Source of the DNA: Planctomycetota bacterium
GTDB taxonomy: Bacteria; Planctomycetota; UBA8108; UBA1146
NCBI GenBank assembly: GCA_018694835.1
Contig: JABHOG010000104.1
Span: forward strand, 1-47,951
Direction of reading: 5' to 3'
Length of the DNA stretch: 47,951 nt
The position numbers were made by a program, and so were the translations under genes. Below are positions 16,750-25,267 of this stretch, piece after piece; positions within the stretch are counted from its first letter, which is position 1; every line of letters begins with the position of its first letter. Under the pieces are notes generated by a model. It ran no database searches. It was not told the DNA's origin and was given only the letters and a program-made list of their open reading frames with translations.

Positions 16750-18090
16750 TCAATCGGTCACTGATTTCTTCTTCCCGATCATCGTACAGGCGATGATTCC
16801 GATCTCGTACAGAAGAGTCAGTGGCCCCGCCATCAGCAGTTGGGTGACCACGTCCGGAGGGGTCAGCATCGCTCCGATCAGAACCGCTCCCAGAATTGCG
16901 TACTTCCGATACTTGCGGAACGAATCCACCTCGAGAATCCCGCTCTTGTTGAGAAAAATCATCGCCAGAGGCAACTGAAAAATGATTCCCATGCCCAGAA
17001 TCAGCGTGAAGACCAGGCTCAGATACTCCTTCAAGGTGAAGGTCGCCTGAAGCAACTCAGGATCTCCATAACCGCCCAAAAAGGAAAGTCCGATGGGAAT
17101 CAGAACCAGGTATGCAAAGGAGACACCCGAGGCCAACAACAGAAATGCCACCGGCAAGAAGGGTCGAACAGCTTTTCGTTCTCGATCGAAGAGCCCTGCA
17201 GCGATGAACTTCCACATCTCGTAAGTGATCCAAGGTAGGGCAGCAACCATGCCCAGCATCAGGCTCAATTTGACATAGGAGAAGAACGCCTCGGAATAGG
17301 AGAGGAGGGCCAAAGGCTTGGCTCGCTGACGCCAACCACTCAACTGAGCGGAGTCCATTTCGATGGCGATAGAAAGCCGCGCCACCTGCTCCAGAGTTGT
17401 GGTCGTCTGTGGATCGGGAACTCTCACCACAGGTTTGACAACATCCTGCTGTAGAACTACTGGTGGAGGATCCTGCACCGGTCCGTCGGCACCTTTGGCA
17501 GACAGTTGGCTCCAATGTTTCCAGAGAAGTGAATTCTGCTTCAACTGATCGATGCAGTCCTGCACAGTGACTTCCCCTCCCCAAGGCAAGTCACCAAGAC
17601 TCAATTGCAGTTGAGCCGCAGCTTGCTGGAATCTCTCGGGAGTTGCGCCCAGCACACGCATCGAGGAGCGTGCCGGATCCAGAGCGGCCAGTCGTTCCTC
17701 GATCAATCGGGCCATCCTGCCGACCACCGGAGAGGCGTCTTGAGAACTGCGGAATTGATCCCACCGCTCCCACCAGTCCTCATCTTCTCGGGAGATCTTC
17801 AAGATCAGAGCCGCTTCGGCTTCTACGACCCCGGATAGCTCTTCCGTCGCCTGGGAGATCTTCTCCTGCAGTTTCTGGATCTCCTGCCGGGCGGTGATTT
17901 GAGACATGGCGACCCGGTGTGGGCCGGTGATCAATTCCATCAGAGTGTCCTGAAAGAAGAACGCGGCCACCCCGAAGATCAGGATCACCATCAGCGATCG
18001 GATCACCCTCGAACGCAGTTCCTCGAGATGATCCCCGAAGGACATCGTTTTCAGTTGATCCTCGGAACCCGCTTCACTGTGCTCGACCAT
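16750..18090 (-). CDS. tatC: twin-arginine translocase subunit TatC with a large periplasmic insertion
   Basis: Receptor and core of the Tat export system in the inner membrane. The family signature SFGDHLEELRSRVIRS (17-32) and TM1 (about 32-54) are normal. The first periplasmic loop then runs from about 58 to 260, roughly 200 residues against about 40 in E. coli, and includes a coiled-coil segment (69-93), a Trp-rich acidic patch and a Pro/Val-rich stretch. The canonical sequence resumes at TYEMWKFIAAGLFDRERKAVRPF after SYSEAFFSYVKLSLMLG, followed by the remaining membrane helices and a basic tail (KKK). Total 446 residues against about 250 usual. The ATG at 18090 has AGGAGGAG upstream. No tatA/B gene is nearby. 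Confidence 0.93.
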   Translation of the reverse strand: MVEHSEAGSEDQLKTMSFGDHLEELRSRVIRSLMVILIFGVAAFFFQDTLMELITGPHRVAMSQITARQEIQKLQEKISQATEELSGVVEAEAALILKISREDEDWWERWDQFRSSQDASPVVGRMARLIEERLAALDPARSSMRVLGATPERFQQAAAQLQLSLGDLPWGGEVTVQDCIDQLKQNSLLWKHWSQLSAKGADGPVQDPPPVVLQQDVVKPVVRVPDPQTTTTLEQVARLSIAIEMDSAQLSGWRQRAKPLALLSYSEAFFSYVKLSLMLGMVAALPWITYEMWKFIAAGLFDRERKAVRPFLPVAFLLLASGVSFAYLVLIPIGLSFLGGYGDPELLQATFTLKEYLSLVFTLILGMGIIFQLPLAMIFLNKSGILEVDSFRKYRKYAILGAVLIGAMLTPPDVVTQLLMAGPLTLLYEIGIIACTMIGKKKSVTD

Positions 18091-18111
18091 CGATTGCTCC
18101 TCCTGCAGGAA

Positions 18112-18279
18112 TCACCAAGATTTCAGGCTCTCGATTTTAGTCGCGGTATCTGGATCCGCATGACCTGTGACCCGCATGCTATGGGTCAGACGCTGTTCGG
18201 ATCCATCGCCTGAAGATGGGTCACCTGCGAAATCAGGATGCCATGGCGGCAGACCCGCAGCAAACAAGAGTAAGGACAT
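18112..18279 (-). CDS. doubtful small ORF between a terminator and tatC
   Basis: An open frame of 55 codons from an ATG at 18279 (68 from an earlier start at 18318) ends 21 nt before the tatC start, on the same strand and downstream of the terminator at 18334-18366. The N-terminus is mildly hydrophobic (MSLLLFAAGLPP) and the rest is polar. The ribosome-binding site is poor and no family is recognised. It may be only part of the tatC leader; the 300-nt gap around it shows nothing else. Confidence 0.22.
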   Translation of the reverse strand: MSLLLFAAGLPPWHPDFAGDPSSGDGSEQRLTHSMRVTGHADPDTATKIESLKSW

Positions 18280-18333
18280 GCACGATCTCTGCCGAAGATC
18301 CCGTGGATTCCTGGTCACGAAACGCCTGCGATG

Positions 18334-18366
18334 GAAAAACGGCGGCGAGGATGCCCACGCCGCCGT
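18334..18366 (-). terminator. intrinsic terminator after the coiled-coil/BRCT gene
   Basis: On the minus strand ACGGCGGCG and CGCCGCCGT pair around a 10-nt loop and are followed directly by TTTTT. It starts 25 nt past the stop at 18391: a textbook rho-independent terminator. Confidence 0.88.
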
Positions 18367-18390
18367 CCTTCTGTTCTTACCGGCTCGTCA

Positions 18391-19602
18391 CTAGAAATCG
18401 ATAAATTCCAGCAACTCTTTCTCTCTCAAAATCGTCACGCCGAGGTCCCGGGCAAGATTGTACTCTGGAGTGTCCTCGTATCCCTTCACAGCCACCACGA
18501 AATCAGTATCGAGTGCGACCGTGTCGGAGATTGTGCCTCCGAACAACTGGATCTTACGAGTCATGTCCTCCATCGAATAGCGACCGTTGGTCGCGCTCGA
18601 TCCTGCAAACACAAAGGAGGGGATATTGTTGCTGTCGTAGAAGGGGCTCGTGATCATATCGCCGGCGGAGATGGGATTGAATCGATCAAGATTCTCGACG
18701 ATTGCGACCTCAGAGAAGTTCTCCTCGACACTCAAGACCTCGATCTTGCCCTTGCTGATGCGTTTCCCACCCTTTTGGTAGGTGAACACATCGAAGACCA
18801 GGCCACGTCGCATCCGATCGCGGGTCCCTGAACTGATCCATGCCTTGCCCAGTTCTTCTGAAACACGAATCACTTCGCCGTCAGGCTCGACCATGGCAAA
18901 GGTCTGCTCTCGCACGATTTCGCGCTTGAGTTCATCGATGCGGTCATTGGAACGCTGGAGCAAGTTCTGCGAGATACTCAGATCGCGCTGCAACTTGTAA
19001 ACCACCGCACTGTGATCCTGTTCAAGACGCTCCACCTCTTCACGAAGGTTGTTGTTATCCTCGCGAGAGCGGGTCCGGCTCTGTTCCAACTGAACCTGTA
19101 GATCGTTCGAAGAGGAGCGAAGTGTGTCGATCTCCTCATTCAACTGGGATCCGAGATTACTCTTGGAACTCACCACTTCCTGGTACTCGTTATCCTTCGC
19201 CTCTGCTGCAGAACGCTGGCTCTGCAACTCGTTATGGAGGAAGCGGATCGTATCGATCGAATCGGAATAGATGTCAGCCATCGATCCGTATTCTCTGCTG
19301 CTACTGGTCCCCCGCGCGGTGGCGATATCACTGCCAGCCTTTTCAATCATCGTCTCGAACTCCGAGACCGGCACCGCATCCTCGTCGGAGCCGTGGATCA
19401 AAACGCGAAGTTGATTGATCTTGGTGGTCAGTTCCGAGATCTTGTTTTTCTTGCTCTCCACCTCATTTTTCTGAGAGCTGAGTGCAACTTTGGTGTTCTC
19501 GTGATCGCTCATCGTTTGGAACACTACGAAAAGGAGCACAAGTATGAAGACCAGTGAGACGATGAGAAAAGAGAGCTGAGCTCCCCCCTGGTTCCGGGCC
19601 AT
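18391..19602 (-). CDS. membrane-anchored coiled-coil protein with C-terminal BRCT-like domain
   Basis: 403 residues from the ATG at 19602, chosen because GGGAGG lies six bases upstream; the frame opens eight codons earlier without a site. One membrane helix at about 11-31 (LSFLIVSLVFILVLLFVVF) is followed by two coiled-coil stretches (about 36-70 and 120-235, rich in Ser, Glu, Gln and Asn). A beta-rich segment (about 240-325; RGLVFDVFTY, GKIEVLSVEENFSEVAIV, ISAGDMITSPF) comes next, then a BRCT-like end at 331-403 with FAGSS, the glycine pair in IQLFGGTIS, DFVVAV, LARDLGVTILREKELLEFI. With a simple N-in topology the BRCT end would be outside the cytoplasm, which is odd for this fold. Function unknown. 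Its own terminator follows. Confidence 0.85.
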   Translation of the reverse strand: MARNQGGAQLSFLIVSLVFILVLLFVVFQTMSDHENTKVALSSQKNEVESKKNKISELTTKINQLRVLIHGSDEDAVPVSEFETMIEKAGSDIATARGTSSSREYGSMADIYSDSIDTIRFLHNELQSQRSAAEAKDNEYQEVVSSKSNLGSQLNEEIDTLRSSSNDLQVQLEQSRTRSREDNNNLREEVERLEQDHSAVVYKLQRDLSISQNLLQRSNDRIDELKREIVREQTFAMVEPDGEVIRVSEELGKAWISSGTRDRMRRGLVFDVFTYQKGGKRISKGKIEVLSVEENFSEVAIVENLDRFNPISAGDMITSPFYDSNNIPSFVFAGSSATNGRYSMEDMTRKIQLFGGTISDTVALDTDFVVAVKGYEDTPEYNLARDLGVTILREKELLEFIDF

Positions 19603-20052
19603 CGGGTTCCTCCCTGCAGGTTTCACATTAATTGCGAAACCTGGCCACTATCGTCGGTCCAAACCTGAGCATGAAATGCCAGGGTCCGGCAACGACTCGG
19701 TTAAGGTTCATTTCCTTCCGGGTCCCTGTCTACGCCACGGATAGGCCCATCAGCCAGAATCAGAGGTGCAGAAGAACCAAGCCACGAAGAGGAAACCGAC
19801 TGCGCCGGACACCACCCCGTAACCGATCCGTCCCCGGGACCGGAAGCGGTGATCCTACGACGAGGGTGCCAGCCCGTCAAGCAGCCCAGAAATCAGGAGG
19901 ATGGACATTCGCAGGCGCCTGAGATCGGTTTTTTGGCGGGCCTGGAGCGTTTCCGACCGTACACTCCCCCAAATGCCCTGTTCACCACGGATGTTCCGAA
20001 TCACAGGTGTGCGGTGGGCCCTGAGGCCCCTTGGCCACCGGAAAGCGAAGTC
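19603..20052. other. divergent control region between the BRCT-protein gene and polA
   Basis: About 450 nt separate two outward-facing genes, so promoters for both must lie here. The polA frame is open from 19849, but its first 68 codons are Pro/Arg-rich and unlike Pol I. Near 20011-20040 a GC-rich imperfect hairpin (CGGTGGGCC with GGCCACCG) lies just before the chosen polA start. I saw no DnaA boxes and no convincing -35/-10 pair. Confidence 0.5.
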
Positions 20053-22842
20053 TTGTCCCAGAACCTGTTCCTGATCGATGGACGCTACCAGATCTACCGC
20101 GGCCACTATGGCATGAGACCGCTGACCGATAGCCGTGGTATGCAGGTTCAAGCGATCTATTCGATCGCAGACCTACTGCTGAGATTGTGCCGCGACCAGC
20201 AGGTCGAGCTGTGGGCGGTGGCGATGGAATGCGATGGCCCGACGTTTCGCCACAAAATGTACCCCGAGTACAAGGCGAATCGAGATGCGATGCCAGAGGA
20301 GTTGAGACTCCAGTTGCCCTGGATCGACCGCATGCTCGAGGCCTTTCGAGTTCCCATCCTGCAAGTCGATGATCACGAGGCGGATGATTGCATCGCCACG
20401 ATGGCCACCCGCGCGGCGATGGAGCAGATCGAGGTCAGGCTGCTGACGCGAGACAAGGATCTGGAACAGGTGATTTCTGATCGGGTCAAATTTCTCGACG
20501 AGCGAAGCGGTGATCTGTACGGTCCCGAGGAATTATTCGAGAAGAAGGGCATTCGACCCGATCAGGTGATCGCATATCAGTCGCTGGTCGGCGACTCTTC
20601 CGACAACATTCCAGGAGTGGCTGGCATCGGTCCAAAGACTGCGGCCAAGGTGCTGGCGGTGACCGATGACCCGGAATCCTTGCTCGAAGATCCGGTCCCC
20701 GAGGGGATCCCTGCTGCGGCGTTGAAGAAGATTCGTGCTTGCCCCGATCAGATGAAACTCTCGAAAGAACTGGTGACGCTATCCATCGATGCGGCCATCG
20801 ACACGGCACCGACCGAACTGAAGCGGATCTCTCCAGATCATGATCGGCTGGCGGAGTTGTTCAGGGAACTGAACTTCAGTCGTTTCCTCAAGATGATCGA
20901 TCAACCCGTGGAAAAGCAGGCGAGCCTGTTCAGCGGATTTGAAGATCCCTCATCTTCTTCCGCAGAGTCCTCGCCCTCGACCACCACCAAGTCCCCCCCC
21001 ACCCTTGTCAAGACTCCGGAAGAGCCGGTCGATTACCAGCTGGTGACGACCCTCGATCAGTTGCAGCAGGTGATAAAACGTTGTCGTGATGCGGGTCGCT
21101 TTGCCTTCGATACCGAGACCAGTTCCCTCGACACGATCCGCTGCAAGGTGGTCGGCTGCAGCATTGCCGTCGAGGCGAAGGAGGCGTGGTACATTCCCTT
21201 CTCCTCTCCAGCCGGTGACGGTCCCATTCCGCTGGCACAGTTGCTCGAGCAACTCTCTCCGCTACTGGAAGATGAGAGCGTTGGGATCATCGGTCAGAAC
21301 ATCAAATTCGATGCTCAAGTGATGAGGAATCTGGGAGTTCAGCTGGCTGGAATCTGCGGCGATCCGATGATCTCCGCCTACCTGATCAATCCTCTTCGTG
21401 GGCGCTACGGCCTCGATGGCCTGGTCGGAGAGCGCCTCGGTCACACCATGATTCCCATCCGAGAACTGATCGGAGAGGCAGGATCCGAGACTTCGATGGA
21501 CCAGATCGAGCCGGAAAAGATCTCTGACTACGCTGCAGAAGATGCGGATTGGACCTTACGCCTGCACCAGGATCTGGACCAAGAGATCACGGAGTTGCAA
21601 CTTCGGCAGGTATACGAGGAGGTCGAACTACCACTGGTCGAGGTACTGGTTTCGATGGAGCGTGAGGGGATCTCACTCGATCTGGATCAGTTGAAGAAAC
21701 AGGAACTGAACCTCACCAGCGAGATGGAGCAGGTCGAACAACAGATCCACGAAGGTGCAGGAGAGCCGTTCAACATCGCCAGCCCCAAACAGTTGCAGAA
21801 GGTCCTGTTCGAGGACCTCGGGTTCTCCACCAAGGGTCTCCCCAAGACCAAGACCGGTATCAGCGTCAAGGCGGAGACCCTCGAAGAGCTGGCGATTCGG
21901 CACCCCGAGCACACTCTACCCGCGGCGATCTTGCGCTATCGTAGCCTGGCGAAATTGCTCTCCACCTATGTCCTCGCCTTGCCCCAGCACCTGCATCCGG
22001 AGACGGGCAGGATCCACACCGAATTTCGGCAGACGGTGACCGCCACCGGCAGACTCTCCTCGAACCGCCCCAATCTGCAGAACATCCCGATCCGCAGCGA
22101 AGAAGGGCGGCAAATTCGCCGTGCGTTCGTCCCCAACCGTCCCGGCTGCATCTTCGTCTCGGCAGACTACTCACAGGTCGAACTTCGCCTCCTCGCCCAC
22201 CTCACCGCCGACGAAGGGCTACTCCATGCGCTTCACTCGGGAGTCGATATTCACGCCTCGGTCGCAGCGCGAATTCACGGTAAGAGTATCGAAGAAGTCA
22301 ATCGCGAAGAGCGTGCGGCAGCGAAGGCGGTCAACTTTGGCCTGATGTACGGCATGGGTGCCTTTGGGCTCGCTCGAGATATCGGTGGGTCGGTGGCGGA
22401 GGCCAAGGAGTTCATCGAGAACTACTTCAGTCAGTTTCCTGCCGTCCGAGACTGGATGGATGCGACCAAGCGCCATGCTTACGAGCACGGGGAGGTCCGC
22501 ACCGTCACCGGTCGCCGACGCCCGATACCGGAGATCCGTTCCCGCCTCGCTCGAGAAAAAGCGCAGGGAGAACGCTATGCCATCAACAGTGTGGTGCAGG
22601 GTTCGGCCGCAGACCTGATCAAGTTGGCGATGATCGAGGTGCACAAGCAGGCGCTAGCGAGGGGACACGAGGCAAGAATCTTGCTCCAGATCCACGACGA
22701 GTTGTTACTCGAGGTTCCCGAGGCGCTGGCGGATGATTGTCGTGATTGGCTGAAATCCAGCATGGAGGGGGTGATGGAGATTTCGGTTCCCCTCGAGGTC
22801 CAGATCAGTAGCGGCAAGGACTGGTTTGATGCCTCGAAGTAA
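20053..22842 (+). CDS. polA: DNA polymerase I
   Basis: Repairs gaps and removes RNA primers. All three activities look intact. The 5'-3' exonuclease domain shows FLIDGRYQIYRGHY, DGPTFRHKMYPEYKANR, DDCIATMA and VGDSSDNIPGVAGIGPKTA. The 3'-5' proofreading domain keeps its metal ligands in FDTETSSLD (D353, E355), GQNIKFDAQ and YAAEDADWTL. The polymerase has motif A FVSADYSQVELRLLAHL (D705), motif B RAAAKAVNFGLMYGMGAFGLA without its last residue, and motif C QIHDELLLEVPE (D882). The frame is open from 19849, but homology begins at about codon 70; I chose the TTG at 20053, giving 929 residues. The ribosome-binding site is weak, and a GTG at 20014 is an alternative. First gene of polA-coaE-rho. Confidence 0.95.
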   Translation: MSQNLFLIDGRYQIYRGHYGMRPLTDSRGMQVQAIYSIADLLLRLCRDQQVELWAVAMECDGPTFRHKMYPEYKANRDAMPEELRLQLPWIDRMLEAFRVPILQVDDHEADDCIATMATRAAMEQIEVRLLTRDKDLEQVISDRVKFLDERSGDLYGPEELFEKKGIRPDQVIAYQSLVGDSSDNIPGVAGIGPKTAAKVLAVTDDPESLLEDPVPEGIPAAALKKIRACPDQMKLSKELVTLSIDAAIDTAPTELKRISPDHDRLAELFRELNFSRFLKMIDQPVEKQASLFSGFEDPSSSSAESSPSTTTKSPPTLVKTPEEPVDYQLVTTLDQLQQVIKRCRDAGRFAFDTETSSLDTIRCKVVGCSIAVEAKEAWYIPFSSPAGDGPIPLAQLLEQLSPLLEDESVGIIGQNIKFDAQVMRNLGVQLAGICGDPMISAYLINPLRGRYGLDGLVGERLGHTMIPIRELIGEAGSETSMDQIEPEKISDYAAEDADWTLRLHQDLDQEITELQLRQVYEEVELPLVEVLVSMEREGISLDLDQLKKQELNLTSEMEQVEQQIHEGAGEPFNIASPKQLQKVLFEDLGFSTKGLPKTKTGISVKAETLEELAIRHPEHTLPAAILRYRSLAKLLSTYVLALPQHLHPETGRIHTEFRQTVTATGRLSSNRPNLQNIPIRSEEGRQIRRAFVPNRPGCIFVSADYSQVELRLLAHLTADEGLLHALHSGVDIHASVAARIHGKSIEEVNREERAAAKAVNFGLMYGMGAFGLARDIGGSVAEAKEFIENYFSQFPAVRDWMDATKRHAYEHGEVRTVTGRRRPIPEIRSRLAREKAQGERYAINSVVQGSAADLIKLAMIEVHKQALARGHEARILLQIHDELLLEVPEALADDCRDWLKSSMEGVMEISVPLEVQISSGKDWFDASK

Positions 22843-23524
22843 CCACTCCAATCATCGAAATCCACCGGTTGCAGCCCCATGGACCGTTGCTGTCACCGGG
22901 GGAATCGGATCTGGAAAGAGCACCGTGGCGAGGATCTTCGAAGGTTTCGGAGCTCACCGAATCGATGCTGATCAGATCGCCCAGCAGCAACTGGATCTTC
23001 CGGAGGTTATCTCCCAGGTGGAGCAGGCGCTCGGTTCACAAGTGGTCTCGGCGGATGGGAAGCTCGATCGTGCGATCATCTCACGGCTGGTTTTCTCCGA
23101 TCCAGACTCCCTGAAACTGCTGGAGAGCATCATCCACCCCAGGGTACGGAAACAGATCGAGGTAACACTTGCGAAAATAGCCCGGATAGGGTTCGATGAG
23201 TCCAGCCCGCTCCCTGAAGGGCGGCCTTTGATCCTCCTGGATATCCCCCTGCTCGAAAGTTCCCCCCTCAAACAAAATGTTGATCGGGTGCTCTTCGTGG
23301 CGACTCCAGCCCAGCAGCGAGAGAAGCGAGTCCAGGAATCAAGAGGTTGGCCAGCAGGCGAGAGAGAATCGAGAGAAGCCTCCCAGGCGCCCCTTGCGGA
23401 CAAGGAGGCGGCTGCGGACGCAACGATCTTCAATGCGGACAAGGTGTCCACCGAGGAGATCAAAAAACAATGCCAGGAATTCCTCGACCAGTGGATCGTC
23501 CACTGTCGCGGGGAGCAGGAATGA
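22829..23524 (+). CDS. coaE: dephospho-CoA kinase
   Basis: Last step of coenzyme A synthesis: phosphorylates the 3'-OH of dephospho-CoA with ATP. 231 residues. The P-loop VTGGIGSGKSTVARIF, the substrate-binding FGAHRIDADQIA, IIHPRVRKQIE and LILLDIPLLES, with VDRVLFVATPAQQREKR in the lid region, are all typical. The ATG at 22829 lies inside the end of polA (14-nt overlap), with AAGGA about eight bases upstream; a TTG directly before it is the other option. rho follows after 21 nt. The lid carries a Glu/Ala-rich insert (around ESREASQAP) but keeps the family's order. Confidence 0.95.
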   Translation: MPRSNHSNHRNPPVAAPWTVAVTGGIGSGKSTVARIFEGFGAHRIDADQIAQQQLDLPEVISQVEQALGSQVVSADGKLDRAIISRLVFSDPDSLKLLESIIHPRVRKQIEVTLAKIARIGFDESSPLPEGRPLILLDIPLLESSPLKQNVDRVLFVATPAQQREKRVQESRGWPAGERESREASQAPLADKEAAADATIFNADKVSTEEIKKQCQEFLDQWIVHCRGEQE

Positions 23525-23545
23525 GAAGACCGAGGTGAATTTCTG

Positions 23546-25048
23546 ATGACTCCACGACCAGCCAAATCATCCGGAGATGAGTCTTCCGGAGATCGCGGAT
23601 CCAGATCCAGATCTGGATCCTCTCGCCCGAAGAAGATCAGCCGTAGACCGAGCAAGGCCACTGGATCTACCGGGCGAAAGAAGCGGACCATCCGCAAGGC
23701 TCCACCAGCACCAAAGCTCGAGGGCCTGCCGATGGATGTAGAGGACCTCGACGAGATTCCTGTTCCCATCTCAGGTCACATGCCAGAATTGCACCTCAAC
23801 GAGATGCACAAGATGACGATGGCAGAGTTGCAACAGATGGCTCGAGATGACGGATTCGAAGAGATCGCCGGCAAGAAGAAGCAGGATCTCATCTTCGAGA
23901 TCCTCAAGATGCGCGCACAGGCGGCAGGAGTGATGTACGGCGAGGGGGTTCTTGAAGTCTTGCCAGACGGATTCGGATTCCTTCGCTCCCCCCGTTACTC
24001 TTACTTCCCTTGCGCCGACGACATCTACGTCTCCCCCTCACAGATCAGGCGTTTTGGACTGGTCACAGGCACCGTCATCCAGGGACAGGTACGCCCCCCC
24101 AAGGAAGGTGAGCGGTACTTTGCCCTGCTCCAGGTCGATGCCATCAACTACGAGGATACGGATAAGGTCCACGCGAAGGTCGTGTTCGACGACCTCACCC
24201 CGCTCTATCCCGATGATCGCCTCCTGATGGAGACGGATACGGATGTGGTCGAGACCCGGATCATCGATCTGGTGACGCCGATCGGTAAGGGACAGCGCGG
24301 CCTGATCGTGGCTCCGCCCAGGACCGGTAAGACCGTCATCCTGCAACTGATCGCCAATGCCATCGCTACCAATCATCCGGATGTGGATCTGATGGTGCTG
24401 CTGATCGACGAGCGCCCCGAAGAAGTGACTGACATGGAGCGGAATGTCCGTGGAGAGGTGATCTCCTCCACTTTCGACGAACCTTCCAGTCGTCATGTTC
24501 AAGTGGCAGAGATGGTCATCGAGAAGGCGCGGCGATTGGTTGAGTATGGCCGTGATGTAGTGATCTTGCTCGATTCAATCACTCGTCTGGGCCGGGCCTA
24601 CAACAATGAAGCCCCCCACTCTGGCAGGATCCTCTCCGGTGGAGTCGACGCCGGCGCACTGCAGCGACCGAAGCGTTTCTTCGGTGCGGCCCGTAACATC
24701 GAAGAAGGTGGCAGTCTGACAATCCTTGCCACGGCGTTGATCGATACCGGGTCCCGGATGGACGAGGTGATCTTCGAGGAGTTCAAGGGAACCGGAAACA
24801 TGGAACTCCACCTTGACCGACGCCTGGCTGACAAGAGAGTTTGGCCAGCCATCGACATCAATCGATCAGGTACTCGTAAAGAAGAGCTGCTGATGAGTGC
24901 AGAGGAGATCAAGAGGTTGTGGATTCTCCGCAAGGTCCTCAATGACATGAGCCCTGTCGATTCGATGGAGATGCTGAAGGCGAAACTGAAACAGACCAAC
25001 ACCAATGTAGATTTCTTGCTGGCACTCAACACAGAACGGCAAGATTGA
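23546..25048 (+). CDS. rho: transcription termination factor Rho
   Basis: Hexameric RNA-dependent ATPase that ends transcription. 500 residues, with an 80-residue basic, Ser/Arg/Lys-rich N-terminal extension of the kind seen in other high-GC Rho proteins. The RhoN helices ([20 protein letters not shown], about 90-110) and the cold-shock-like RNA site (DGFGFLRSP, about 141-149) follow. Walker A is APPRTGKT (256-263), Walker B lies in [16 protein letters not shown], and the R-loop region is [21 protein letters not shown] without its last residue. The ATG at 23546 has GAGGTGA about eight bases upstream. The N-terminal coding region contains a perfect 11-bp inverted repeat (23597-23620). It ends at a strong bidirectional terminator. 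Confidence 0.97.
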   Translation: MTPRPAKSSGDESSGDRGSRSRSGSSRPKKISRRPSKATGSTGRKKRTIRKAPPAPKLEGLPMDVEDLDEIPVPISGHMPELHLNEMHKMTMAELQQMARDDGFEEIAGKKKQDLIFEILKMRAQAAGVMYGEGVLEVLPDGFGFLRSPRYSYFPCADDIYVSPSQIRRFGLVTGTVIQGQVRPPKEGERYFALLQVDAINYEDTDKVHAKVVFDDLTPLYPDDRLLMETDTDVVETRIIDLVTPIGKGQRGLIVAPPRTGKTVILQLIANAIATNHPDVDLMVLLIDERPEEVTDMERNVRGEVISSTFDEPSSRHVQVAEMVIEKARRLVEYGRDVVILLDSITRLGRAYNNEAPHSGRILSGGVDAGALQRPKRFFGAARNIEEGGSLTILATALIDTGSRMDEVIFEEFKGTGNMELHLDRRLADKRVWPAIDINRSGTRKEELLMSAEEIKRLWILRKVLNDMSPVDSMEMLKAKLKQTNTNVDFLLALNTERQD

Positions 25049-25182
25049 TCGGTCGCCCACTGCGCCTGGCGTGAACATCAGTGATTTTGTAAAATCGGTT
25101 TCCCCTCCAGGGCCCCACTCCACTGCTGCGATGTGATCTGCGGCGATGTGATCTGCGGCGGCCCGACGAGAGTACAGACCAG

Positions 25183-25218
25183 AAAATGGGCCGCTGCGGA
25201 TCCGCAGCGGCCCATTTT
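25183..25218. terminator. bidirectional terminator between rho and the pseudopilin operon
   Basis: A 36-bp perfect palindrome: AAAATGGGCCGCTGCG, GATC, then the exact complement. In RNA it gives a 12-bp GC-rich stem plus A/U pairs with a GATC loop. On the plus strand TTTTATTTTC follows (rho side, 135 nt past the stop); on the minus strand ATTTTC follows (pseudopilin side, 50 nt past the stop at 25268). Both convergent operons can end here. Confidence 0.93.
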
Positions 25219-25267
25219 ATTTTCATTGAATCCGATCGATGCCCAGAGATTTCTATCCAGAAAAGGT

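Noticed and set aside
19849..20052. Pol I extension of 68 residues
   Set aside because: Pro/Arg-rich translation with no similarity to the exonuclease domain, which begins at about codon 70.
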